Shown: positions 1-7,217 of the stretch, in pieces | Numbering within the stretch: the first letter of the stretch is position 1 | Layout: the number at the start of each line of letters is the position of its first letter | NCBI GenBank assembly: GCA_937880875.1 | Contig: CALGRI010000196.1 | Span: forward strand, 1-46,072 | Origin: an uncultured Pseudomonadota bacterium | Lineage (GTDB): Bacteria; Desulfobacterota; Desulfobacteria; Desulfobacterales; Desulfobacteraceae | Direction of reading: 5' to 3' | Length of the DNA: 46,072 nucleotides | Notes under the pieces: model-generated | The model's database searches: none | Told to the model about the DNA's origin: nothing | What the model saw: the letters and a program-made list of their open reading frames with translations, nothing else | Translations under genes and position numbers: made by a program

Positions 1-365
1 TGGAGCCCAAAGACGGGAATGTGTATATTCCCATTAAAAACGTTAATGATGGGAAGGCCCATTATTTTAATGCAAAGGCTGATGATGGGACCACGGTAGA
101 TTTTTTTCTGGTTCAAAGTGAGGATGGTGTGATCCGTGCGGCCATTGATTCCTGCGATGTCTGCTATCGTTCCGGCAAAGGGTATGTACAGGAAGGCAAT
201 GTCATGGTCTGCACCAATTGCGGCAGAAAATTTGCCACGGACAGGATCAATGAAATCAAAGGCGGATGCAACCCGGCCCCGTTAAAACGAGTGGTAGACG
301 GGGATAATCTTGTGATTTCCATGAAGGATATCAATGCTAATGCATGGTATTGCAAGTATAAATAG
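1..365 (+). CDS. DUF2318 protein, C-terminal part (5' end outside window)
   Basis: The reading frame is open from the first bases of the window and encodes E-P-K-D-G-N before the GTG at 21, so that GTG is internal and the gene starts upstream. The visible part matches the DUF2318 family: a DGKAHYF segment, a CDVCYRSGKGY motif and a second CTNCG motif, which give two CxxC pairs suited to metal or FeS binding. DUF2318 proteins are found beside FTR1-type iron permeases and in p19-like iron-uptake loci of Campylobacter (Cj1660 type). The permease and ATPase genes that follow support that setting. The membrane-spanning N-terminus common in the family cannot be seen here. The family call is firm; the iron role is an inference from context. 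Confidence 0.8.
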   Translation, partial: EPKDGNVYIPIKNVNDGKAHYFNAKADDGTTVDFFLVQSEDGVIRAAIDSCDVCYRSGKGYVQEGNVMVCTNCGRKFATDRINEIKGGCNPAPLKRVVDGDNLVISMKDINANAWYCKYK

Positions 366-385
366 TGCAGAGAAAGGATGTTGAT

Positions 386-826
386 ATGGCATATGATCCG
401 GAAAAATATCGGGAAAAAAGAGAAAAAGTCCTTGGAATAAGAAAAAGAGGCATGGGATTTGGCACCATTGCAATGGTGGTATCCCTGGTAATTATCGTGG
501 GCTTAAGTGTTGTGACTATTCCCCAGGCGATTTCTTATATGACCACACGCCATCTGGATGATGCGATTTTCAAGCTGGAATCAGACTCTAAATGGCCAGC
601 GAGTGTCATCACGGGAATAAGCGCCATCCAAGGGGTGAAAAACACGGTTAAAGACGAGCATACGACACGCCTTGTTGTTACTTATGACCGGCGCGTAGTA
701 AGTCTTTCCAACATCACTGCAAAGTTTGATCAGCAGAATCTGAATGTAACGCTGCTTAATCAAATCAACCATCGTCAGCATAAAAACACAATGAAAAAAG
801 AGGAGAAAGAACTTGAAGCTTCATAA
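386..826 (+). CDS. Single-TM protein of the DUF2318/ABC iron-uptake-like locus
   Basis: The protein has 146 aa. I start it at ATG 386, which has AGAAAGG eight bases upstream; the in-frame GTG at 365 overlaps the previous stop and lacks such a site. The N-terminus is highly charged (YDPEKYREKREKVLGIRKRG), followed by one hydrophobic helix at about residues 28-50. A C-terminal domain (about 60-135) has the alternating pattern of a small ferredoxin-like or HMA-like fold (GISAIQGVKNTV, then TRLVVTYD and a late LNVTLLNQI strand) but no CxxC. It lies between DUF2318 and the FtsX permease and overlaps the latter by 14 bp, so it is probably translationally coupled. I cannot name a family; it may be an accessory subunit of the transporter. 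Confidence 0.7.
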   Translation: MAYDPEKYREKREKVLGIRKRGMGFGTIAMVVSLVIIVGLSVVTIPQAISYMTTRHLDDAIFKLESDSKWPASVITGISAIQGVKNTVKDEHTTRLVVTYDRRVVSLSNITAKFDQQNLNVTLLNQINHRQHKNTMKKEEKELEAS

Positions 827-1973
827 TATCTCTTTTGGGAATATTAAACGTAGAAAAGGTAAAATGCTTTTTCTGGTTTTAGGTCTTGTGATTGGCATTT
901 CAACTGTTGTCACCCTTCTTTCCATCACGGAAAGCATGACCAAAAATATTGAGGAGCGGCTCAATCAGTTTGGAGCCAATATTGTCATGGTTCCTAAAAG
1001 TGAAAATCTGTCACTCAATTACGGTGGTATTGATGTGGGCGGCGTAAGTTATCAGGTCCGGGAATTTGATCAGGAAAAGCTTGCAGGCATCAAAACCATA
1101 AAAAATTATAAAAATCTTTCCATCATTGCCCCGAAAGTCCTGGGGCCAGTAATGATAAATGATAAAAATGTCCTGTTAATGGGAGTATTATTTGAAGAAG
1201 AACTTGCCTTGAAAACATGGTGGCATAAAACCAGCGGAGCATTTCCTGAAAAAGAAGATGAGGTGATGCTTGGGTCTCAGGTAGCAACTTTGCTGGGATT
1301 TAAACAGGGTGATACCATAAGCCTTTCTGGAACATCTTTTAAAGTGGCAACGATTTTAAAACCTACTGGTGCAGCTGAGGATGATGCCATTATTGCAAGT
1401 TTAAGCTCAGCCCAGAAACTCCTGGGAAAACAAGGCAAACTTTCAATGGTTGAGATATCGGCCTTTTGCCAGGGATGTCCCATCTCAGAACTGACATTGC
1501 AGATTGCAGAGAAATTTCCAGATGCAAAAGTTACGGCCATGAAGCAGGCAGTCATGTCTAAAATGCAGTCCATTGACATGTTTAGATCTTTCAGCCTGGG
1601 TATATCCATTATTGTGATTCTCATTGGCTCATTGCTGGTTCTGGTCACCATGATGGGATCAGTAAACGAAAGAACCAGGGAAATCGGAATTTTCAGGGCC
1701 ATCGGGTTCAGAAGAGGGCATGTCATGCAGATTATCCTGCTGGAAGCCCTGTTGCTGGGTATCATTGGCGGTATCCTGGGATTTGTTATCGGAAATCTGA
1801 TTGCTTACGGTATTATTCCTCTAGTGATGAAAGATGGAGCGTTTGCCGGAATCAATGCAAACCTTGGAATTATCTCCATACTCATGGCCGTGGCCCTAAG
1901 TCTTCTGGCAAGTCTTTACCCTGCGTTTAAAGCCAGTAACATGGATCCAAGCGAAGCATTAAGATCACTTTAA
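813..1973 (+). CDS. ABC transporter permease, FtsX/MacB family
   Basis: This is a 386-aa MacB/FtsX-type permease. It starts at TTG 813 with AGGAGAAAG just upstream, inside the end of the previous gene. A first TM helix (about residues 17-40) is followed by a long extracytoplasmic MacB-like periplasmic domain (about 41-255). Three C-terminal helices follow (about 260-285, 305-330, 345-370), with the typical NERTREIGIFRAIGFRRGHVM loop and the closing SNMDPSEALRSL motif of FtsX proteins. It pairs with the ATPase 18 bp downstream. Such permeases are mechanotransmitters or lipoprotein/metal-related exporters rather than classic importers. In p19-type iron loci (Cj1661-Cj1663) the same arrangement is linked to iron acquisition; that role here is inferred from the DUF2318 neighbour. 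Confidence 0.9.
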   Translation: MKLHNISFGNIKRRKGKMLFLVLGLVIGISTVVTLLSITESMTKNIEERLNQFGANIVMVPKSENLSLNYGGIDVGGVSYQVREFDQEKLAGIKTIKNYKNLSIIAPKVLGPVMINDKNVLLMGVLFEEELALKTWWHKTSGAFPEKEDEVMLGSQVATLLGFKQGDTISLSGTSFKVATILKPTGAAEDDAIIASLSSAQKLLGKQGKLSMVEISAFCQGCPISELTLQIAEKFPDAKVTAMKQAVMSKMQSIDMFRSFSLGISIIVILIGSLLVLVTMMGSVNERTREIGIFRAIGFRRGHVMQIILLEALLLGIIGGILGFVIGNLIAYGIIPLVMKDGAFAGINANLGIISILMAVALSLLASLYPAFKASNMDPSEALRSL

Positions 1974-1991
1974 AATAGGAAGAGAATAAAA

Positions 1992-2672
1992 ATGACACAG
2001 GTTAATCATTTAATCGAAATTCAAGGATTAAAAAAAACATATCAAAGTGGTGACACTAAAGTGGATGCCATTAAACACATGGATTTTTTTATTGATGATG
2101 AAGAGTTTATCGCCATTATGGGACAGTCCGGCTCTGGTAAGAGTACATTGTTGTCCATAATGGGTGCACTCAATCACCCGACCCAGGGAAAAGTTCTTGT
2201 GGATTCCCTTGATCTCTATTCTTTAAGTGGTGAACAGCGGGCTGATTTCAGGAGCGAGTATATTGGATTTATTTTTCAGTCTTTTCAGCTCATTCCCTAC
2301 CTGACAGTGCTGGAAAATGTCAAACTTCCCATGGCCGTTACAGGGCAGAAAAAAAAGATCAAAAACCAGATGGCTTTAGAGGTGATCCAACGGGTGGGCC
2401 TTGAGACCAAAGCACACCGGCTGCCGGATCAGCTGTCAGGTGGAGAGCAGGAGAGGGTGGCCATTGCAAGGGCCCTTGTAAACAAACCCCCTATTATACT
2501 GGCTGATGAGCCTACGGGAAATCTGGATTCAAAAACAGCCAATGAAATCATGATGTTGCTACAATCTTTGAATGACGAAGGGCATACCATCATTGTGGTT
2601 ACCCATAACTCAGAGATGGGAGCCTATGCAACAAGAAGTATCAAGGTTCAGGATGGGGAATGTTTTGCTTAA
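1992..2672 (+). CDS. ABC transporter ATP-binding protein, LolD/MacB type
   Basis: This 226-aa nucleotide-binding subunit has all canonical motifs: Walker A GQSGSGKST, Q-loop FQSFQLIPYLT, signature LSGGEQERVAIARAL, Walker B ILADEPTGNLD and H-loop VTHN. The DEPTGNLDSKT stretch is typical of the LolD/FtsE/MacB group that partners with FtsX-like permeases. It follows the permease gene by 18 bp behind an AGGAAGAGAATAAAA leader and is the last gene of the operon. It would power the adjacent permease at the inner membrane. The exact substrate cannot be read from the sequence. Confidence 0.93.
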   Translation: MTQVNHLIEIQGLKKTYQSGDTKVDAIKHMDFFIDDEEFIAIMGQSGSGKSTLLSIMGALNHPTQGKVLVDSLDLYSLSGEQRADFRSEYIGFIFQSFQLIPYLTVLENVKLPMAVTGQKKKIKNQMALEVIQRVGLETKAHRLPDQLSGGEQERVAIARALVNKPPIILADEPTGNLDSKTANEIMMLLQSLNDEGHTIIVVTHNSEMGAYATRSIKVQDGECFA

Positions 2673-2804
2673 AAAAAGACCACTATAGTAAAAGCAGGCT
2701 GATTTTTTTACCTCCAAATTGTTAATATCGTTTTTTTATGCCATACTATTTTATGTGAAGTCACTCAATGTCATTTGTTTAACAGAATTATAAAGAGACT
2801 CACA

Positions 2805-3608
2805 ATGAAATTGTTCATACAGATTATCAGTTTCGGTATCGTGTTTTATACCCTTATCCTGGTTGCGCTCTATTTTTTTCAAGGCAAGATGTTATTTTTT
2901 CCTTCCACAAGCCAATTTGGTGACTGCCCTGAAATGGAAAGGCGTAATGCCAGGGCCCAAACCATCAGGGGCATCCGCTACTATCTTGAGACAAAACCGG
3001 ACCCTGACAGCTGGATCGTCATCTTCCACGGAAATGCCGGCAATGCATGTGATCGAGTCTATTTTCTGGATCTTTTAAAGGAGTTTAATTCCAACCTTAT
3101 AGTATTTGAATACCCTGGTTATGGAAAAGATTTGAATGTGCCCGGCGAATCCATTTTTCTTCAACAGGCCCTTGACCTGATTCTTCATATTAAAAAAAAG
3201 GATCGTCAGAAGTTGCCCGTTTATCTTATGGGAGAGTCCCTGGGAACGGGGGTGGCAACCTTTATTGCAGCTCAGACTGATATCAACGGCTTGATTCTTA
3301 TCTCAGCGTATCCTTCCCTGGCCAAGGTGGCACAGTATCATTATCCTTTGTTTCCTGTAAAATTTTTAATGAAACATAAATTTCCGGCTCATACCTGGGC
3401 CGGACATACCACAACCCCGGTTATCCTCTTTCATGGCATCAATGATGATATTATTCCGGTTCATTTTGCCCGGCAGCAGTATTTGAATTTCAAGGGAGGA
3501 AAAGAACTGGTTGAGATTCCCGATTGCGGTCACAATGATATTATTGATACAGGCGAAAAAATTCTTCAGCAAAAAATTCGTGATTTTTTATCCAATACCA
3601 GGCCATGA
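2805..3608 (+). CDS. Membrane-anchored alpha/beta hydrolase
   Basis: This is a 267-aa alpha/beta-hydrolase-fold protein. I start it at ATG 2805 (AAAGAG upstream), which places a clean TM anchor at about residues 5-25; a TTG at 2775 would add ten residues. After the anchor comes the FFPS motif of the Bem46/ABHD17/YfhR-like group. Visible catalytic features are the oxyanion region FHGNAGNA, the nucleophile elbow GESLGTG, the acid in HGINDDIIP and the His in CGHND. The active site would face the periplasm if the single helix acts as a signal anchor. The substrate is unknown. The gene stands alone and ends in the strong terminator shared with cobT. Confidence 0.85.
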   Translation: MKLFIQIISFGIVFYTLILVALYFFQGKMLFFPSTSQFGDCPEMERRNARAQTIRGIRYYLETKPDPDSWIVIFHGNAGNACDRVYFLDLLKEFNSNLIVFEYPGYGKDLNVPGESIFLQQALDLILHIKKKDRQKLPVYLMGESLGTGVATFIAAQTDINGLILISAYPSLAKVAQYHYPLFPVKFLMKHKFPAHTWAGHTTTPVILFHGINDDIIPVHFARQQYLNFKGGKELVEIPDCGHNDIIDTGEKILQQKIRDFLSNTRP

Positions 3609-3632
3609 CAGACATTGCCATGGCCTGGTATT
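3594..3632. terminator. Bidirectional terminator between hydrolase gene and cobT
   Basis: A perfect 14-bp inverted repeat, AATACCAGGCCATG and its complement at 3619-3632, is separated by an 11-nt loop. It lies between two convergent genes whose stops are about 30 bp apart. The left arm runs into the end of the hydrolase gene. A/T-rich flanks on both sides allow it to work in either direction. Confidence 0.85.
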
Positions 3633-3640
3633 ATCAATTT

Positions 3641-4702
3641 TTATTGAACGTCTGTGATTCCCACTTCTTCAAAGGTTTTAATGTCTGCAAGAATCCTTGT
3701 GGAAAGGTCCAGAAGTTCCATGCACACGGCAGCACCAGTACCTTCTCCCAGTCTGAATTTTAAATCAATCAAGGGTTCAAGACCAAGCCTTTCATGCATA
3801 TATTGATGCCCGATCTCCACGGATTTGTGGCTGGCAAAGAGATAATTTTTTGCCGTAGGACAAAGTTCACAGGCAATCAATGCGCCGGCAGTAGATATAA
3901 ATCCATCACAGATAACAGGAATGCCCCTGGCTGCAGCGCCCAGGACAAGGCCTGCAATACCGCCGATCTCAAGGCCGCCGACTTTTGACAAGACATCAAT
4001 GGGGTCATTGGGGTCAGGCCGATGAAGGGCAAGGCCTTTTTTAATGACGGCTATTTTGTTTTTTAGGGTCTGATCATCTATGCCCGTACCGCGGCCTGTA
4101 AGTTTTTCGACCTCAATACCTGAAAAAGCAGCAATGATGGCTGAAGACGGAGTTGTATTGCCGATCCCCATGTCACCGGTTCCCAAAAGATCAATTAATG
4201 CCTCAGCCGAAAGTTCGTTTACAATCTCAATCCCTGCTTCAATGGATAAAATGGCTTCTTGCCGTGTCATGGCTGGTTCTTTTGTGAAATTGGCTGTCCC
4301 ATATCTTATCTTTTTATGAAAGATGGGCAGGTCAGGTTCAAAGTCATGGTTAACCCCTAGGTCAGCAGCCTTTACCATGGCTCCGGCATGTTTGCCGATT
4401 ACATTGACCGATGCCCCATTGCTGGCAAAATTATACACCATCTGGGGGGTGACTTCTGACGGGAAAAGACTTACCCCTTCCTGGCACACCCCGTGGTCGC
4501 CGGCACAGGTAACGATCTGTTTATTGGAAAGTTTGACGTCAATGGTGCCTTTTATCGCTGCAAGTCTTGCAGAGATCTCTTCCATGACCCCAAGACTTCC
4601 GGCAGGTTTGGCCTGGTTGGCAAGGCGTTCCTTGGCCGCATGAAATACATCTTCATTAAGTGTTTTTGAAATGGACAAAAGGGTTTGTTCTAATAATGAC
4701 AT
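3641..4702 (-). CDS. cobT: Nicotinate-nucleotide--dimethylbenzimidazole phosphoribosyltransferase
   Basis: CobT (353 aa, normal family length) transfers phosphoribose from nicotinate mononucleotide to the lower-ligand base, giving alpha-ribazole phosphate for cobalamin nucleotide-loop assembly in the cytoplasm. Recognisable blocks are QAKPAGSLG near the N-terminus, CAGDHGV, the central LGTGDMGIGNTT, the GRGTGIDD loop, and the C-terminal FRLGEGTGAA carrying the catalytic glutamate. ATG 4702 has GAGGAG about eight bases upstream. The gene stands alone and is preceded by a cobalamin riboswitch and an intrinsic terminator, so its expression should fall when B12 is plentiful. No other cobalamin gene is in the window. 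Confidence 0.97.
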   Translation of the reverse strand: MSLLEQTLLSISKTLNEDVFHAAKERLANQAKPAGSLGVMEEISARLAAIKGTIDVKLSNKQIVTCAGDHGVCQEGVSLFPSEVTPQMVYNFASNGASVNVIGKHAGAMVKAADLGVNHDFEPDLPIFHKKIRYGTANFTKEPAMTRQEAILSIEAGIEIVNELSAEALIDLLGTGDMGIGNTTPSSAIIAAFSGIEVEKLTGRGTGIDDQTLKNKIAVIKKGLALHRPDPNDPIDVLSKVGGLEIGGIAGLVLGAAARGIPVICDGFISTAGALIACELCPTAKNYLFASHKSVEIGHQYMHERLGLEPLIDLKFRLGEGTGAAVCMELLDLSTRILADIKTFEEVGITDVQ

Positions 4703-4743
4703 GATATAGTCTCCTCGCTATTGACTCTCCTGTAAAACCAAAA

Positions 4744-4782
4744 AAAGGGTTTTGCAAGAAATGAATTCTTACAAAACCCTTT
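4744..4782 (-). terminator. Riboswitch-controlled intrinsic terminator upstream of cobT
   Basis: Read on the minus strand, a 17-bp stem with one wobble pair (AAAGGGTTTTGTAAGAA against TTCTTGCAAAACCCTTT) closes a 5-nt loop and runs into a row of T residues. It sits between the riboswitch aptamer and the cobT start, about 40 nt before the ATG. This is the expected expression platform for transcription attenuation. Confidence 0.88.
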
Positions 4783-4804
4783 ACCATCAGATTTTACAAT
4801 TATT

Positions 4805-4955
4805 GTTACCTGGCTCGTCTTCTGACTTCCGGCATTAAACCTGTTTTTTTCAGCCTTCCCGTTTTTACAGTGACCATTATAAAAAAAACAGATATTTCCG
4901 GTTACAGCGGCGGGACCGTCACGGAGTTTCACCGTGTTCCGTTGGCCCAGGCAAC
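4805..4955 (-). promoter_or_regulatory. Cobalamin (adenosylcobalamin) riboswitch
   Basis: On the minus strand the leader carries the conserved cobalamin aptamer blocks in order: GGAACACGGTGAAACTCCG, then GACGGTCCCGCCGCTGTAA, and near the 3' end GGAAGTCAGAAGACGAGCC, the B12-box equivalent (about 4809-4830). The outer ends pair as P1: GTTGCCTGG at 4947-4955 with CCAGGTAAC at 4805-4813, nine base pairs with one wobble. It lies directly upstream of the terminator and of cobT, which is the logical target. Short protein reading frames across this region are not genes. Confidence 0.95.
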
Positions 4956-5063
4956 CAAAAAAAATGTGACAATTATTTACAAAATAAGAGCGAGCAAGTC
5001 AATAGTCCTTTGAAAATTTTTGCCCATCCATAATTAATTGGAATTATTTGATAGTCGGGAAAG

Positions 5064-5597
5064 TTAAATTTTCTGTTCCACATCCTGGAAACACGGGATA
5101 CACAAACTTTTACCATCAAACAGCCGAATGCGGGATTCCATGGTCAGTTCCTGACAGCTATCACATGGAATGCTTTTTAATATCCTGGCAGGGCTTACAG
5201 GAGGTACGTCCACCTCTTGTGTCGTAAAAAGATCTGTTAACTCAGCCTGCAGTATTTGTTTGATCCGATTGTCCCTGTCCGTTTCATCCCTTGCAAGATC
5301 ATTGAATACGGCTCGAAACCCTTTTTTTGCATCCCTGTCATAAAAGGTAAATGCGGATTTCCCGTAATCTTTATGGATCAGGTTCCCTTTGCCAAAGGAA
5401 CACCCTGTTAAAAACTGGATGGCATCCACACCACACATGTCTGTTTCAGTAACGCATACTGGATTTTCTGCATTATGGATATCCAGTTTTTCCATTGCAA
5501 GTTCCGAGGCCCGGATCCCTATTGTAAGTCCCGGGCAGTTATGGCCATGGAAGGCGATTGTTTTTTCGATCAACTCTTTTTTTAATGAGCACGTCAT
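5064..5597 (-). CDS. FmdE family protein with C-terminal zinc ribbon
   Basis: This 177-aa protein has the FmdE (formylmethanofuran dehydrogenase subunit E-like) core: the N-terminal FHGHNCPGLTIG motif, TDMCGVDAIQ, and TGCSFGKGNL, all with conserved Cys/His likely to bind metal. A C-terminal CDSC...CIPC pair forms a zinc ribbon (about residues 144-170). ATG 5597 has AAGGAG upstream. In methanogens FmdE is linked to formylmethanofuran dehydrogenase, but no Fmd/Fwd subunits lie nearby, and in sulfate reducers such proteins are found alone or near molybdopterin enzymes. A role in metal or pterin-cofactor handling is possible but unproven. Confidence 0.87.
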   Translation of the reverse strand: MTCSLKKELIEKTIAFHGHNCPGLTIGIRASELAMEKLDIHNAENPVCVTETDMCGVDAIQFLTGCSFGKGNLIHKDYGKSAFTFYDRDAKKGFRAVFNDLARDETDRDNRIKQILQAELTDLFTTQEVDVPPVSPARILKSIPCDSCQELTMESRIRLFDGKSLCIPCFQDVEQKI

Positions 5598-5718
5598 TTG
5601 TAAACTCCTTACGCAAGGCTGTATTTAGATCATGCATGGTCATGAACAGCAGCAGCGATAGCCCCATACAGATTAAAGAACCAGCTGATTTGAAATGGTT
5701 TCATAAAGGGATATAGCA

Positions 5719-5782
5719 AACATCCTGGTTTTTAATAGTTTGAGTTGGAGAATAAGACTAAAAGACAAAAAACCAGGATGTT
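5719..5782. repeat. Inverted repeat with long spacer downstream of zinc-ribbon gene
   Basis: Two 15-bp arms, AACATCCTGGTTTTT (5719-5733) and its exact complement (5768-5782), are separated by 34 nt. The structure lies 20 bp past the stop of the zinc-ribbon gene on the minus strand and 120 bp upstream of fmdE. It could act as a terminator or processing stem in the RNA, or be a paired protein-binding site. Confidence 0.55.
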
Positions 5783-5802
5783 ATAGGTTGATAATGTCAG
5801 GC

Positions 5803-5988
5803 TTATAAGCCTGCATCATAGGTACATGAGGTGAAATCTATTTCTTCGCCACATTTGTCGCATTTATGGGTTTTTTCAAATTCATCGGAGAAAATTTCCT
5901 TTGGTGCATTGCATTTAGGGCAATTGCAGGTAAAGGATTGTAAATTCTTAAATTGTTCAAACCCGGGGCAATGTGCTGGGGTTGTCAT
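5803..5988 (-). CDS. Small zinc-ribbon protein
   Basis: This is a 61-aa protein with a good ribosome site (AAGGAGG, about six bases before ATG 5988). It carries CNCPKC and CDKCG motifs plus one further late Cys, the pattern of a treble-clef or zinc-ribbon domain. The N-terminus PAHCPGFEQFKNLQSF is not a known targeting signal, so the protein is probably cytosolic. It stands alone. I do not know its function; a nucleic-acid- or metal-binding role would fit the fold. Confidence 0.75.
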   Translation of the reverse strand: MTTPAHCPGFEQFKNLQSFTCNCPKCNAPKEIFSDEFEKTHKCDKCGEEIDFTSCTYDAGL

Positions 5989-6085
5989 AATATCCTCCTT
6001 CTTAGATTTGATTGTTGGAACGAGAGTTCCATTAAAAATTAAAGGTTAATTTGCCATCATTGTCAAGATAAAATAGTGTTTGTAC

Positions 6086-6138
6086 GAAAACCTGAAAATT
6101 TTTGCCCAACGCAGTAATCGGTAAAATTGGCGGTTTTC
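6086..6138. repeat. Dispersed repeat, copy A, with imperfect stem
   Basis: The 32-bp segment at 6107-6138 (starting CAACGCAGTAATCGG and ending GCGGTTTTC) recurs at 43974-44005 with 29 of 32 positions identical. Here it is part of a longer imperfect hairpin whose outer arms are GAAAACC (6086-6092) and GGTTTTC (6132-6138). A 16-bp piece of the left side (TGAAAATTTTTGCCCA) also occurs at 5011-5026. It behaves like a small intergenic repeat family. Confidence 0.6.
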
Positions 6139-6165
6139 TGTCGAGCACTAAACAAAAGATTTAAT

Positions 6166-7158
6166 TTAATCCAAATTTACCAGGGTTCTGCCTTTTAATT
6201 CTCCTTTTAATATAAGCTGGATTTTATCATTTAATTGATCAAGAACAATTTCCTCATATATGCTGTCAAGATAATCAAATTTCCAGTCTGTGGCAAGATT
6301 TTTCCAGACCTTTGACCGAAATGCCATGGGGCAATGCTGTGAATCTATTCCAAGAAGGGATATTCCCCTTAATATGAAGGGGAAAACATTTATGGGCAGA
6401 TCCGGGGATGCCACATTCCCGCAGCAGGTTACGATCCCATCCTGCTTTGTTGATTTTATGGCCGTTGCAAGGATTTCTCCTCCAACTGTATCAATCACTC
6501 CCGCCCATTGGGGTTTTAAAATGGGTGGGTTCGTGTTTTCAAGAAAATCATTTCTGGAAATAATTGTTTTAACGCCCAGATTATTCAGCAACGAGGTGTC
6601 TGTTTTCCCGGAGACAGCTGTTACACAATATCCAAGATGGGACAATATGCCGGAAGCTAAGCTTCCCACACCTCCTGTGGCACCCGTGACAAGGATATCC
6701 CCGTGTTCGGGCCGGATGGTTTGGATTAATTTAAAAATTGACATGCCTGCAGTAAATCCGGCTGTTCCGAATATCATACTCTGTTTGAGATCAAGGCCGT
6801 CCGGAAGCTTGACCACCCAGTCCTTGGGCACCCGGATATATTGTCCAAATCCCCCTGATGTGTTCATGCCCAGATCATAGCTAGTAACAATGACCTTTTC
6901 TCCTTTTTTAATGGTATCAACAAGGCTTTCTTCCACAATCCCGGCTGCATCAATCCCTGGTGTGTGTGGATATTGCCTTGTAACACCGCGGTTTCCCGTG
7001 GCAGATAAGGCATCCTTATAATTCAAGGAAGAATACAAAACCCGAATGAGAACATCACCCTTTGGCAGATCATTAATATTCGCATTTTTGATCTGGCGAA
7101 CAAAGTTGTTTTTTTCAGGTTCTTCAACAATCAATGCTTTGTACGAAAAATTATCCAT
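6166..7158 (-). CDS. acuI: YhdH/AcuI-type quinone oxidoreductase (acrylyl-CoA reductase-like)
   Basis: This is a 330-aa medium-chain dehydrogenase/reductase without structural-zinc cysteines. The hallmark of the YhdH/AcuI subgroup is near the N-terminus: SSLNYKDALSATGN followed by PHTPGIDAAG. A Rossmann motif TGATGGVGSLA binds NADPH. AcuI reduces acrylyl-CoA to propionyl-CoA and protects cells from acrylate, for example during DMSP or 3-hydroxypropionate metabolism. ATG 7158 is preferred because AAAGGA lies eight bases upstream; the ATG at 7167 overlaps that site. It diverges from the MFS gene. Assignment to AcuI rather than another YhdH-family enoyl reductase rests on motif similarity alone. 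Confidence 0.82.
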   Translation of the reverse strand: MDNFSYKALIVEEPEKNNFVRQIKNANINDLPKGDVLIRVLYSSLNYKDALSATGNRGVTRQYPHTPGIDAAGIVEESLVDTIKKGEKVIVTSYDLGMNTSGGFGQYIRVPKDWVVKLPDGLDLKQSMIFGTAGFTAGMSIFKLIQTIRPEHGDILVTGATGGVGSLASGILSHLGYCVTAVSGKTDTSLLNNLGVKTIISRNDFLENTNPPILKPQWAGVIDTVGGEILATAIKSTKQDGIVTCCGNVASPDLPINVFPFILRGISLLGIDSQHCPMAFRSKVWKNLATDWKFDYLDSIYEEIVLDQLNDKIQLILKGELKGRTLVNLD

Positions 7159-7217
7159 AGGCCCCATCCTTTATAAATCTTTTTACTTTTTTGAATAAAT
7201 TTGATAGTTATGCCGGG

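Noticed and set aside
4690-4932. 80-aa minus-strand open frame upstream of cobT
   Set aside because: It lies entirely within the cobalamin riboswitch and terminator and its sequence is explained by those RNA elements.
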